A stretch of 64,000 bases of DNA from Anaerolineales bacterium (GCA_020634895.1 JACKAV010000007.1:1-64000), one strand, 5' to 3'; shown: positions 42,944 through 51,889, counted from the first letter of the stretch. Translations and numbers: made by a program. Notes: generated from the letters alone by a model not told the origin.

Positions 42944-43711
42944 ATGAATATTGTTGTTCTGAAATTGATCCTTGCCCCGCTTATCATAGGTTCGGCGAGT
43001 CTGGCAGGACGCCGCTGGGGACCCGCCGTCAGCGGGTGGATCGTTGGCATGCCGCTCACGTCTGGTCCTGTCGTTTTCTTCGTGGCGTTGAGTCACGGCG
43101 CTGCATTTGCCGCCGACTCCATCCTCGGCGTATTAAGCGGCGGTATTTCCCTTGTGCTTTACGCTCTTACATTTGCCTGGCTGGCAACTCGTTTTCGTTG
43201 GTATATTGCTTTCTTGGGGAGTTTTGTCCTTTTCGCGTTGAGCATTTCTTTTATGCAGTCTCACACATTCCCATTTTTTATTATCGCTCCGGCATTAACG
43301 TTGGCAGCCGTCATCGGTTTGACCTTGATGCCCAAAGGCGACGTGGAACCCGGAAACAGCGAATTGAACCGTTGGGATATTCCCATCCGTGTGTTGATCG
43401 GCACGAGCTTTATTTTGTTTCTGACGGGGATTGCCCCGTTCATCGGTTCGCGTATGACGGGGCTGCTTGCGATGGTTCCTTTGTATGTGACCATCCTTGC
43501 GATCTTTGCCCATAAAAATCATGGACCCGCCGCTGCAGCGCATGTCCTGCGCGGATTGCTTTATGGGATGTTCGCCTATATCGGCTTTTTTGTCGTTTTG
43601 AGATTGCTGATCGAACGCGTCAGTCTCGGACTTTCATTTGGTCTGGCAATATTGACGGCTCTAACTGTGCAGGGCTTGTCCCTCCTGATCCTGCGAAAAC
43701 TGCATGGATAA
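42944..43711 (+). CDS. Multi-pass membrane protein of unknown function
   Basis: 255 residues with about eight hydrophobic helices. Notable segments are GSASLAGRRWGPAVSGWIVGMPLTSGPVVFFVAL near the N-terminus and a charged loop at residues 130-145. No family is recognised; the glycine-rich first half hints at a transporter-like or exporter fold. It is separated from the CPBP gene by a repeat element and ends at a perfect palindrome. Confidence 0.7.
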   Translation: MNIVVLKLILAPLIIGSASLAGRRWGPAVSGWIVGMPLTSGPVVFFVALSHGAAFAADSILGVLSGGISLVLYALTFAWLATRFRWYIAFLGSFVLFALSISFMQSHTFPFFIIAPALTLAAVIGLTLMPKGDVEPGNSELNRWDIPIRVLIGTSFILFLTGIAPFIGSRMTGLLAMVPLYVTILAIFAHKNHGPAAAAHVLRGLLYGMFAYIGFFVVLRLLIERVSLGLSFGLAILTALTVQGLSLLILRKLHG

Positions 43712-43714
43712 AAA

Positions 43715-43746
43715 ATTGCGGGGAGCGTCATGACGCTCCCCGCAAT
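43715..43746 (-). terminator. 32-bp perfect palindrome, terminator of the MFS gene
   Basis: ATTGCGGGGAGCGTCA is followed immediately by its exact complement, with no unpaired loop. On the minus strand a T run follows, so it terminates the MFS transcript; it also lies 4 nt after the plus-strand stop. Confidence 0.8.
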
Positions 43747-43750
43747 GATG

Positions 43751-45034
43751 TTACATGGATTTGGCGCGTTCCGCCATTTGGTCGCGAAGATGATGCGCAT
43801 CATTGTCGATGGTGAAGATCGCACCGAGATAGAAGAAGAAACATAAGACCCACGCCACCGTACAGATGAGGACAATGGCAGTCTTAAGATCGTAGATGTC
43901 CGCGATCACACCGGTGATGATGGGAGCGAACGCCGCACCTCCATTCTCGATGAAGTATTCCACCGCCTGCGCCGTCGAGCGGACTTCCGGCACGGTCACG
44001 TCATACACAGTTGCAGTGACGTTGGAAGAGGAAAGCGGCATAAAGACCGCGGTAAGACACATCAAAACGAAGAATTGAGTCCGCGCTTCGATGGGGGTAT
44101 TAATGGCGAGGTACATAAAGAGCGCGCCCATCAACACGCCAACGCTTGAGACGATGATGCGACCCTTGTTGGTGAACTTGAACGCATAATCGCCGACCGC
44201 CCCGCCGATGAAATATCCGCTGGCGAGGATGAGGATGACCGGTGCCATCGTGAACAGGATGCTGTTGGCGTCATAGCCGCGTTCTTTTTCAAGATAGGCG
44301 AAGAAGAAGAACGTGATCACGTTCCACGGGAACACACCTGCAAATCCCTGCAGGAAGATGAACCACATGGTTTTCTTTTTGAAGATCTCTCTGGCTTCTG
44401 CCCACGAGAATTTAAAGGTCTGCATTTCTGTTACATCATCGAATTCCGGCTCTGCCCTGCCGCGCGGCATTTCTTTGACACCGAAGAAAATGAGGACCGC
44501 GATGACCAACCCAAGCGTGCCTGTAAGATAAAAGACCGAACGCCATCCGCCGATGGCAGGCGCGACGATCAACGCGAGTATCATCCCGACCAGATACCCG
44601 AGCGGCTGCGCCAGCTGCAGAATGCCGAAAATCTTTCCGCGTTGGTGCGGACCGAAGTAATCAGCAATGAGCGTGTAAAGACCCGGGTACGAAGAGTCGT
44701 CGATGCCGGTCGAAGCACGGGTCACGAGGAACCCGCCAAAACTTCGAACGATCGCGTTCATCCACGTGGTCGCGCCCCAAATGAAAGATGCCAGCGAAAG
44801 CAGCTTGGTGCGCGAGAAGCGGTCATATAAATATCCCCAGATCGGGTACAAAATGGTTGCCACGATCAACGCGCCGGAATTTATCAATCCCCACTGTTTA
44901 TTGTTGATGTTGAATGTGTCGCTGATCTGCACCTGCAGGGAACCGATCATCAATTTATCGGTCTGATGCAGCAGCATGAAAAAGAAAAACACAACGACCA
45001 CGAACCAGCGATAACGAGATTGTTCTTTGGACAT
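43751..45034 (-). CDS. MFS transporter (spinster-like)
   Basis: 427 residues with twelve membrane helices in two six-helix halves. The loop 2-3 signature is GYLYDRFSRTKLL, and IDDSSYPGLYTLIADYFGPHQRGKIFGI follows in the region of helices 4-5. It probably exports or imports a small organic molecule by proton coupling; substrate unknown. A GAGGT site precedes the ATG. Confidence 0.87.
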   Translation of the reverse strand: MSKEQSRYRWFVVVVFFFFMLLHQTDKLMIGSLQVQISDTFNINNKQWGLINSGALIVATILYPIWGYLYDRFSRTKLLSLASFIWGATTWMNAIVRSFGGFLVTRASTGIDDSSYPGLYTLIADYFGPHQRGKIFGILQLAQPLGYLVGMILALIVAPAIGGWRSVFYLTGTLGLVIAVLIFFGVKEMPRGRAEPEFDDVTEMQTFKFSWAEAREIFKKKTMWFIFLQGFAGVFPWNVITFFFFAYLEKERGYDANSILFTMAPVILILASGYFIGGAVGDYAFKFTNKGRIIVSSVGVLMGALFMYLAINTPIEARTQFFVLMCLTAVFMPLSSSNVTATVYDVTVPEVRSTAQAVEYFIENGGAAFAPIITGVIADIYDLKTAIVLICTVAWVLCFFFYLGAIFTIDNDAHHLRDQMAERAKSM

Positions 45035-45114
45035 GAGTACCTCGATTGAGAAGGATGCCCAAGTATCAGATGTCCGATGCGAGGTGTCAAGTGGTGTGAG
45101 TAATTTTTTAAGGA

Positions 45115-46344
45115 TTAAGACTCGGATAAATCTTCCGACATGATATCCCGGGCGAGTTGTTGCAGCTCGTCGGCGTTCGACACTTTTGCCGCATCGAAAT
45201 ACTGACCAAGCAGGTCCAGCGGACTCAAACTGCTCACCACCTGTCCCTCGTCGATGCGCACACGCGACTCGATCTGCGGGCGTTTGACAAAATGGAATTC
45301 GAACGCGTCTGCTGTGTATTTCCGCAGAGCGGATTCATCGATCAGCGAATCCCATTCTCTTGGATAATCCACCACAAGCCGGATGATCGCCCCAGACATT
45401 TCCTTCGGTTTGGGCAATGCCTCCTTAAGCGACTCAGTGACGTTCTCACTGGAACTCAGGCTTGCCCGGCGGTCTATGAACTTTCTCACCCCTGTCAGTT
45501 GGATCCACTCTACTTTTGTGTCGTGCCCCTTTTCCACATCTGCGATGACGAAGAAACGTTCCTCCTTCGCCTCGCCAAAGTCGACCCGTTCTATCGAACC
45601 CGGATAGATGACAGGCGGCTGGTGACCTTCGTTCACATCCTGCGGCTTGTGGATGTGTCCCATCGCCACATAACTGAATTTTGGATTCTTTACCAATGAA
45701 CCTGTTAACACAAGGTCGTTGCCAAGCATCACCAATCTTTCGCCGCCGAACTTTGCGCCTTCAATGGAAGCATGCGCCGTCAGCACGACCGGAAGCGAAT
45801 CATCCACCTGTGAAAGCATATCGTCCATGATTTCCGATATGCGCGATTCGATGTTCGCGTAGATCTCTTCCGGTTTCTCAGCGCTCATCTCCAGTGACGC
45901 CATCAAGCCGGAACGCGCCACCCACGGCATGGCAATGACTTGTAACGGCAAATCCCATAAATTCTCTGGTTTCAATAGTTCTGGTGCGTCCAAAACTTTT
46001 ACATAAGGAACTTGCAGAGTCTTGAATTCCTGTAATGCGTGCGCACGCCCGATGGCTGGGGAAATATCATGGTTGCCGACCAAAAGCAGGGTGGGAATCT
46101 TCGCCTGAGACAAACGCATGATGCGTTTACCCCACTCGCGTTGAAAGGTCGGAGCCGGGGAACGGTCCTTGTAGGCGTCTCCCGCGAAGATGACCATGTC
46201 CACTTTGCGTTCGATGGCGGTATCGACAATCGTATCGAGCGATTTGAGAAAGTCCAATACGCGAAGCGGCAGCCCCGTGGATGGGTCATGCCGTCCGTAG
46301 TTTGCCATGTCGATATGTGCGTCTGCAAAATGTAATAGTTTCAT
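45115..46344 (-). CDS. sbcD: SbcD/Mre11-type exonuclease
   Basis: 409-residue metallophosphoesterase. Motifs in order are FADAHIDM, IFAGDAYKDRS, LLVGNHD, LTAHAS and AMGHIHKP, which form the two-metal nuclease site. A helical C-terminal region follows. It should process DNA ends and hairpins with SbcC. No sbcC lies next to it, which is unusual. The ATG at 46344 overlaps the stop of the upstream C39-like gene by 4 nt (ATGA), so it is translationally coupled to a seemingly unrelated exported protein. A long in-frame upstream extension was rejected. Confidence 0.9.
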   Translation of the reverse strand: MKLLHFADAHIDMANYGRHDPSTGLPLRVLDFLKSLDTIVDTAIERKVDMVIFAGDAYKDRSPAPTFQREWGKRIMRLSQAKIPTLLLVGNHDISPAIGRAHALQEFKTLQVPYVKVLDAPELLKPENLWDLPLQVIAMPWVARSGLMASLEMSAEKPEEIYANIESRISEIMDDMLSQVDDSLPVVLTAHASIEGAKFGGERLVMLGNDLVLTGSLVKNPKFSYVAMGHIHKPQDVNEGHQPPVIYPGSIERVDFGEAKEERFFVIADVEKGHDTKVEWIQLTGVRKFIDRRASLSSSENVTESLKEALPKPKEMSGAIIRLVVDYPREWDSLIDESALRKYTADAFEFHFVKRPQIESRVRIDEGQVVSSLSPLDLLGQYFDAAKVSNADELQQLARDIMSEDLSES

Positions 46345-47708
46345 GGCTGTAATCCCAATTCCTGTAACGCCTGCACCGCTGGGAACCAATCTGCATGGAC
46401 TTGGAGTGCGGCGCGATAATCTGCGACGGCGGCGTTGGTATTGCCGATCATGTAGTAGGCACGTCCACGCCATAGCAGGGACTCTTCGAGCGTGGGTTTG
46501 GAGATCGTGTCGTACAGTGTGGTGTCCGCAAGATCGATCACATCCTGATAGCGGGCGGAATAATAGTAGGCAAAGTAGGGTCCAGTCTGGTACCACATCA
46601 TCCGAAACGGACGGTTGCCTTTGGTGGTATCCCAATTGGCATACTGACGAAACGCCTGATCATAGGCAAGGGATGCGTCGGAGAACTGGTTCAACGCGAC
46701 GTGACTTGTGCCCTTGTTGAAATAGGCGAAGAATAAGTTGTTGCCTTTCAAGGTCTTGAGCTCTTTTTCCGCCAGTTCCAGGGCGTGTTGGGCTGCCCAT
46801 TTTTCATCCCACCAGGTGCCGAGGACGTTGACAACTTCCGCTTCGCGGTTGGCGGGATACGCAACTATAAAAAGGTAATTGAAGGAACGCCAGCCGTCTT
46901 CGTATTCGTCATACGGACTGAGCAGGTCCTTGCCGGGTTTGAGATAGGCATCCTGAACGATGAACCCGCCGCGTGCGTCGTCGTAACCGGTGGTGAAGAG
47001 ATAATGTCCCAGCCAGTCGATCTTGCCGGTGTAGTCTTTTTCGTAATATCCCTTTTCCACGATGACGGGGAAGCCCGCCGCGATGAGGCGTTTGATCAGG
47101 TCTATGTCGCCGCCATAGCGGTAGATGGCGCGGTATTCAACGGTCTGCGTGTTGACAAAGTCTACCAGTTCGTACGGCATCACGTTCTTGTCGGGCAGTC
47201 CGCGTTCGATGAAGTTGAGCTTGGTATCGGGCGAGCCGGGCTTGACGACTTTTGCCACGTCATCGCGGGTGCCTTTCCAGCCCCAGAAATTGAGCGCCAT
47301 CGTCAAATTGGCGGGACCGCAGTAGTTCCACCGTCCGTGCTGATCGACGTAGGTCACACCCGGCAGGATAACCGAATCAGGCACGGGCGTGGATGTGACC
47401 GTCGGCTTGGCGGTGGGACCCGCCTGCAGCGTAGGCGTCGCTGTGACCTGCGGAGTCATGGTCAACATCATCTCGGCGCGGACGGTCGCAACGACGGTTT
47501 CGACGGTTAATGGATTTGTCTCGCTGGGTTCGAAAACGGCTTCGCTCGGCGGGTTAAAAAAGTACACCACGCGTGTGCGGATGAGTTCGTATTGGGTCGC
47601 GACGCGGCTTTTTATTGACGGGACGAAGGCGATCGCGATGGCGACAATGACAACAGCGGCGGCAGCCAATATGAACCAACGCTTGTTGATATTTTTGAAT
47701 CTATTCAT
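46341..47708 (-). CDS. Membrane-anchored C39-like peptidase with TPR tail
   Basis: 455 residues. A membrane helix (residues 11-30) and a Thr/Pro stalk lead to a papain-like C39_2 domain: Cys130 in WNYCGPANLTMALNFWGW, a catalytic His in WLGHYLFTTGYDD and an Asp in FIVQDAY. The C-terminal 170 residues form TPR-like helical repeats (NKGTSHVALNQFSDASLAYDQAF, GRAYYMIGNTNAAVADYRAAL). The TPR could hold the substrate. It sits directly upstream of sbcD with overlapping codons. Confidence 0.85.
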   Translation of the reverse strand: MNRFKNINKRWFILAAAAVVIVAIAIAFVPSIKSRVATQYELIRTRVVYFFNPPSEAVFEPSETNPLTVETVVATVRAEMMLTMTPQVTATPTLQAGPTAKPTVTSTPVPDSVILPGVTYVDQHGRWNYCGPANLTMALNFWGWKGTRDDVAKVVKPGSPDTKLNFIERGLPDKNVMPYELVDFVNTQTVEYRAIYRYGGDIDLIKRLIAAGFPVIVEKGYYEKDYTGKIDWLGHYLFTTGYDDARGGFIVQDAYLKPGKDLLSPYDEYEDGWRSFNYLFIVAYPANREAEVVNVLGTWWDEKWAAQHALELAEKELKTLKGNNLFFAYFNKGTSHVALNQFSDASLAYDQAFRQYANWDTTKGNRPFRMMWYQTGPYFAYYYSARYQDVIDLADTTLYDTISKPTLEESLLWRGRAYYMIGNTNAAVADYRAALQVHADWFPAVQALQELGLQP

Positions 47709-47890
47709 AAAAAAAGATTATAAAGCAAAACAAAAAGTGATTTGCTGCTCATAAATCGGGGAAACGGAATATGAGAGGGTTTCACAGCGTTTCTCTAATC
47801 TCCGATTAATTTACAGCCGTAACTTTTGGCATCCGAAGCCGACTTGGGAGTTAAGACAGACCAAGACCCGATTTTTGAGGAGTTTAGATC

Positions 47891-48442
47891 ATGAGAAAAA
47901 GTACCTTGTTCATTTCCGCCCTATTGACCGTTTTCCTGATGGCAACCATGTTCGGTGTTGTATCGGCGTATCAACAGGTCGTTAAGACGAATACCGAGAA
48001 AGCTGCCCAACTGCCCACACAGGTGCAGGTCGTGTCGCAGCCGGTGGAAGCCGCGTCCTTTTCGCAGCCGGTTGCAACAGCGACAGAGGTTGCAGCCCTT
48101 GTTATTACCCCTGATGAAGCCACGAATATCGCGATCGATTTTCTTGGCAATTCGGATGTGTACAGTGTGGAAGTTGTCGATTATGAAGGCGCGCCCACAT
48201 ATTTGATCACATTCAGTTCGGGCGATCTGGTGTATGTGAGTTCCACTGGTGTGATCATTGCCAATACAAAATTGGAACCCGTTGTGGTGGTTTCTTCCAG
48301 CAACAACAATGGCAACAGCGGGCAGGCGAAAAATAATAACAACAATGGAAATACTTCCAGCAATAACAGCGGTGAGCACGAGAGCCATGAAGAAAACGAA
48401 GGACATGAAAGTCATGGAGAGCATGAAGGTCACGACGACTAG
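47891..48442 (+). CDS. Exported PepSY-like protein with His-rich tail
   Basis: 183 residues. A signal peptide (residues 1-26) is followed by a single PepSY-like unit at about 77-125 (ITPDEATNIAIDFLGNSDVYSVEVVDYEGAPTYLITF). An Asn/Ser linker leads to a His/Glu/Asp-rich tail (EHESHEENEGHESHGEHEGHDD in outline), which should bind metal ions such as iron, nickel or zinc. A GAGGAG site precedes the ATG. It is the first gene of a four-gene unit ending in a ferric-reductase-like protein. No FMN-attachment motif is seen. Confidence 0.75.
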   Translation: MRKSTLFISALLTVFLMATMFGVVSAYQQVVKTNTEKAAQLPTQVQVVSQPVEAASFSQPVATATEVAALVITPDEATNIAIDFLGNSDVYSVEVVDYEGAPTYLITFSSGDLVYVSSTGVIIANTKLEPVVVVSSSNNNGNSGQAKNNNNNGNTSSNNSGEHESHEENEGHESHGEHEGHDD

Positions 48443-48456
48443 AAAGGAAATGGCAT

Positions 48457-48855
48457 ATGGCTCCCAAAACGAATTCTAATAAATGGTCCGACATTCAGCT
48501 GGCGATCGCCGCGATCTCGATGACAACAGTGATCGCCTTCTGGAATGTGTTCGCCGGACCCGATAAAGCAAATGCAGATGTAAAAGCTGCCGCAGAGCAG
48601 CAACAGGCGTTACTGGTTCCCACGGTCACACCGACCACGATCGTCGAACCTCCCACCCCCGAAGTGACCATGCCGCCGGTCGGCTACACCATTTTATATG
48701 GCGGCAAGGCGCCGCAGCCGCAGGTGATCGTTGTCCGCAAGAATAACGGCGGCGGGGGAGGTGGTGGCGGCAATTCTGAAAACTCTGGCGGAGGAGGTGG
48801 TGGAGGCGCACCGGCGCAAGCCAACCAGCCTGTAACATCCACCAAATCATCCTAA
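48457..48855 (+). CDS. Small membrane protein with Gly-rich tail
   Basis: 132 residues. One membrane helix (about 13-35, IQLAIAAISMTTVIAFWNVFAG), then Pro/Thr-rich and Gly-rich (poly-Gly runs separated by Ser/Asn) extracytoplasmic parts and a short strand (PQPQVIVVRK). No family is recognised. Its stop overlaps the apbE start in TAATG. Confidence 0.7.
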   Translation: MAPKTNSNKWSDIQLAIAAISMTTVIAFWNVFAGPDKANADVKAAAEQQQALLVPTVTPTTIVEPPTPEVTMPPVGYTILYGGKAPQPQVIVVRKNNGGGGGGGGNSENSGGGGGGGAPAQANQPVTSTKSS

Positions 48856-49796
48856 TGCTTCACCGTTACCGCTTTCGCGCCATGGGCAGTGACATGCTCG
48901 CCATCCTCGAAACGGATTCGGAAGCCACGCCTGAAATTTTGAGGGATGTGCCGAACTGGTTCGAGGAATGGGAGCAGTCGCTCAGCCGCTTCAGACTGGA
49001 CAGTGAACTGTCTCGCCTGAACCGAACCTTTGACCAGCCGATAGAGGTCAGCGCAACGCTTTGGGATGTGTTCCAAACCGCGTTATGGGCGGACGAACGC
49101 AGCGAAGGCTTGGTCACGCCCACGGTTTTGGATGCAGTCCTGGCGTCCGGCTATGACCGTTCCTTCGACGACCTTCCGCGTGAGCAATTTGGCGTACTGC
49201 CGAATATCCTGGCGCCGCATCCGCTTTCGACGGTGGTCGCCGATCCTGAAAACAGGACGTTGAACCTTCCCAAAGAAGTCCATTTGGATTTTGGCGGAGT
49301 GGCAAAGGGTTGGGCGGCGTATCAGACCGTGGAACGTCTGCGGGAATATGGTCCATGCCTGATGAACGCAGGCGGCGACATCGCCATCAGCGGACCTCGT
49401 TTGGACGGCAGCGCCTGGCCCATTGGCGTATCCAATCCCTTTGCGGATGACGGCGATTTCGATGTTTTGCATGTGATGGGTGGCGGTGTGGCATCTTCCG
49501 GTAAGGACCGCCGTCAGTGGCGGCGCAATGGGGCGCTTCATCATCACATCATCAATCCCAATACCGGACTGCCGGTCGATACGGAGGTTCTGCGCGTGAC
49601 CGTCACCGCGCCGACAGTGATCGAAGCCGAAGCCGCCGCAAAGACCGCTTTCATCCTCGGCAGGGAAAAGGGTCTCGCGTGGATCGAGGAAAACCCGTCC
49701 TATGCGGGGTTGATGATCCTTGATTCTGGCGAGGTCTTCATCAGCCAGTCCATGCCCGAATATTTGCAAGGAGCCATGCATGCAATCTCAAGATGA
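48855..49796 (+). CDS. apbE: FAD:protein FMN transferase (ApbE family)
   Basis: 313 residues. Attaches FMN covalently to Thr/Ser of target proteins. The family motifs are present: RAMGSDM at the N-terminus, DFGGVAKGWAA, LMNAGGDIAISG, and HHHIINPNTGLPVDTEVLRVTVTAP near the C-terminus. There is no clear signal peptide, so cytoplasmic flavinylation, or a non-classical location, is possible. It lies between a Gly-rich membrane protein and a ferric-reductase-like protein with overlapping codons on both sides. No protein with the usual D-x-S/T-G-A-T acceptor motif is seen in the cluster. Confidence 0.88.
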   Translation: MLHRYRFRAMGSDMLAILETDSEATPEILRDVPNWFEEWEQSLSRFRLDSELSRLNRTFDQPIEVSATLWDVFQTALWADERSEGLVTPTVLDAVLASGYDRSFDDLPREQFGVLPNILAPHPLSTVVADPENRTLNLPKEVHLDFGGVAKGWAAYQTVERLREYGPCLMNAGGDIAISGPRLDGSAWPIGVSNPFADDGDFDVLHVMGGGVASSGKDRRQWRRNGALHHHIINPNTGLPVDTEVLRVTVTAPTVIEAEAAAKTAFILGREKGLAWIEENPSYAGLMILDSGEVFISQSMPEYLQGAMHAISR

Positions 49797-50508
49797 GTTC
49801 AATGAATCTTCTGTCAGCCTTCAATCTTTTTTGCTTTTCCTTTTAGCGTCTGTGGTTGGGCTGATGGTGACAACTTTATTGCTGCCGTATTTTCTGCCGA
49901 ACATGGCTTTTTCGTTGAGCGGGAACGATCCCAAAATATATTGGTATCTCTCTCGCGCCACAGCCTTTGTTTCGCTTTCCCTGCTCTGGCTTTCAATGGC
50001 GTTGGGACTGGGTATTACGAATAAAATGGCGCGGCTGTGGCCCGGCATGCCCGCCACGTTTGCGATCCATGAGTATGTAAGTCTGCTTGGTTTGGCGTTC
50101 GCGGGATTCCATGCATTGATCCTGATGGGCGACCACTATATCGGCTTCGATCTTTTGCAGGTGTTGATTCCATTTAGCACAGCCAATTACCGTCCGTTCT
50201 GGGTGGGCGTGGGACAGTTGGGCTTTTATATCTGGCTGATCGTTGCGTTGAGTTTTTACATCCGCCCGATGATTGGACAGAAGACATGGCGCTCACTGCA
50301 TTACTTTAGTTTCGCCATGTACTTTGTGGGAATCTTCCACGCCATCTTTAGCGGAACGGATACCAGCATGGTTTGGGCGCAGAAGTATTACTGGTTTTCG
50401 GCAGGCAGTTTGCTCTTTCTTTTGTTCGTCCGTTTGGTGAGCATTGTTATCGATACGTTGTTCCCCGCCAAAAAAGCGGTTCCGGCACCGCGTTCTGTTC
50501 AGCGTTAG
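49780..50508 (+). CDS. Ferric-reductase-like transmembrane (heme b) protein
   Basis: 242 residues with six hydrophobic helices. Two pairs of helix His residues (IHEYVSLLGLAFAGFHALIL and LHYFSFAMYFVGIFHAIF) have the spacing of bis-His heme ligands in the ferric reductase/MsrQ fold. There is no flavin or NADPH domain, so an external donor is needed. It overlaps the apbE end by 17 nt; the ATG at 49780 follows an AAGGAG site. It probably moves electrons across the membrane to the exported partners. Confidence 0.82.
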   Translation: MQSQDEFNESSVSLQSFLLFLLASVVGLMVTTLLLPYFLPNMAFSLSGNDPKIYWYLSRATAFVSLSLLWLSMALGLGITNKMARLWPGMPATFAIHEYVSLLGLAFAGFHALILMGDHYIGFDLLQVLIPFSTANYRPFWVGVGQLGFYIWLIVALSFYIRPMIGQKTWRSLHYFSFAMYFVGIFHAIFSGTDTSMVWAQKYYWFSAGSLLFLLFVRLVSIVIDTLFPAKKAVPAPRSVQR

Positions 50509-50532
50509 AAGTTTTCCACTTGTTCAAACATA

Positions 50533-50570
50533 AAAAGAGACTGTCCCTTTCAAGGCGACAGTCTCTTTTG
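50533..50570. terminator. Bidirectional terminator
   Basis: 13-bp stem AAAAGAGACTGTC/GACAGTCTCTTTT, 11-nt loop, between convergent genes. Confidence 0.85.
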
Positions 50571-50571
50571 C

Positions 50572-51261
50572 TTACAGTGAATATGCCACATTATCCAAAT
50601 ATGGAAAATCTGTTGGCGAAACGGACAGCTTCGCCAACGGTGTGACCGCTTTGGTGCTGCCCCATTCTTCGACCTCACCGTTGAGAAAATCAAGGAACGG
50701 CTCCGGGCGTTTGTCGGGGAAGTCTTCGGCGCGGCAGATGTAGATCATGCCGTCGGTGAAGGGCTTATCGGCTTCGTCCTGTTTTCGCAGTTCAAAGTGA
50801 TAATACTTGAGGCGTTTGTCGCCTGTCCCCACGCGCAGGCATCCGTTGCGGGTGGAGCTGTATTTTTCCTTATCCAAAATGGCGAACCACATTGCCCAGG
50901 CAGCGTCAGGCGAACAGAATATCTGCTGACGGTTGCCGAACTCACCAGAGTCATGGCTTTTGCGGATGGGTTCGAGCGCTTCCAGATCATGTATGGGCGA
51001 ACCATGTACAACAAATCCGCGCCAGTCGCAGATGTAATGGAGAAAATCCACTTTGGGGTAGGGTAGGTTGTACGAGATATGGGAGTTGAGTCCGCTTTGA
51101 AGGGTAGAGTCAAGCAGCGCGTCGAAGGCGAGGCGCTTTTCCTCATCCGGCAATTCCACTTTGCGGATCATCGGCGGTGTGGGAGTCCCGCGCCGTCTGC
51201 GCAGTATCTCATAGATGAGACTAAATGTTGGCTTGGCTAGAAAATCAGGGAGACGCATCAT
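50572..51261 (-). CDS. Protein of unknown function, ART-like features
   Basis: 229 residues, soluble. The segments FVVHGSPIHDLEAL and FCSPDAAWAMWFAIL resemble the His-Gly-Ser/Thr and Ser-containing strands of ADP-ribosyltransferase folds, but I see no convincing catalytic Glu, so the match is tentative. Its start codons (ATGATG) overlap the ruvA stop by 4 nt, indicating cotranscription with ruvA. No family is assigned. Confidence 0.6.
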   Translation of the reverse strand: MMRLPDFLAKPTFSLIYEILRRRRGTPTPPMIRKVELPDEEKRLAFDALLDSTLQSGLNSHISYNLPYPKVDFLHYICDWRGFVVHGSPIHDLEALEPIRKSHDSGEFGNRQQIFCSPDAAWAMWFAILDKEKYSSTRNGCLRVGTGDKRLKYYHFELRKQDEADKPFTDGMIYICRAEDFPDKRPEPFLDFLNGEVEEWGSTKAVTPLAKLSVSPTDFPYLDNVAYSL

Positions 51262-51836
51262 CTGCCGATGTATTGCAGGGCGACGCGCAGGCGTTCTTCG
51301 ACATCCTTTGGCGCATCTTTCGGGAGCGATTGCAGCGCGGCCTGCGCCTCGACGACGGAGTAGCCAAGTGCAGTGAGCGCGGCGAGGACTTCGCTGTCGT
51401 AGTCGGCGAGCGCGGCAACTTTGGCGAGCGTATCCGTCGGCTTGAGTTTGTCTTTGAGATGCAGCGCCATTTTTTGCGCAGTCTTTTTTCCAACGCCGGG
51501 AACTTTGCTTAGCAGTTCTTCTTCATCGGAAAAAATGGCGCGCTGGATGGTCTCAAGCGTGAGCGTGGATAAAACCGACAGCGCGACCTTGGGACCAACA
51601 CCATCGACGCCGAGCAGGATGTTGAACAGATCCCGGTCGGATTGGGATTCAAACCCGTAGAGAGTCAGCGCATCTTCCCGGACGACGAGATGGGTGAACA
51701 AAAAAAGCATTTCCCCCGCTGTGGCTTTTGTCCGCACTGGCGCCGGGACAAAGACTCTCATGCCCACGCCGCCGACTTCGACGATGAGGGCGTTCTCTTC
51801 AACGTGTGAAACTTCTCCGCGTAAGGTTGCGATCAT
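51258..51836 (-). CDS. ruvA: Holliday junction DNA helicase subunit RuvA
   Basis: 192 residues. An OB-fold N-terminus (MIATLRGEVSHVEENALIVEVGGVGMRVFVP), two helix-hairpin-helix motifs (LLGVDGVGPKVALSVL and LSKVPGVGKKTAQKM) and the domain III helices are present. It binds the four-way junction and recruits RuvB. ruvB is not adjacent. A TAAAAT box ends 6 nt before the ATG. Confidence 0.95.
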   Translation of the reverse strand: MIATLRGEVSHVEENALIVEVGGVGMRVFVPAPVRTKATAGEMLFLFTHLVVREDALTLYGFESQSDRDLFNILLGVDGVGPKVALSVLSTLTLETIQRAIFSDEEELLSKVPGVGKKTAQKMALHLKDKLKPTDTLAKVAALADYDSEVLAALTALGYSVVEAQAALQSLPKDAPKDVEERLRVALQYIGR

Positions 51837-51842
51837 GTTCGT

Positions 51843-51848
51843 ATTTTA
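51843..51848 (-). promoter_or_regulatory. -10 box of ruvA, 6 nt from ATG
   Basis: TAAAAT, ACGAAC, ATG on the minus strand; predicted leaderless. Confidence 0.6.
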
Positions 51849-51889
51849 CCGTAATAACATGCAGGGGCGACGGATAGACTTCTGGTGCA

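Noticed and set aside
46345..46635. 97-codon N-terminal extension of sbcD
   Set aside because: It is low-complexity, Arg-rich and overlaps the C39-like gene in another frame; SbcD motifs begin at the internal ATG 46344.
47709..47890. Riboswitch in the leader of the PepSY-like gene
   Set aside because: The leader can form small hairpins (GGC...GCC, CTTGG...CCAAG) but I could not match a known aptamer core such as GEMM, cobalamin or TPP.
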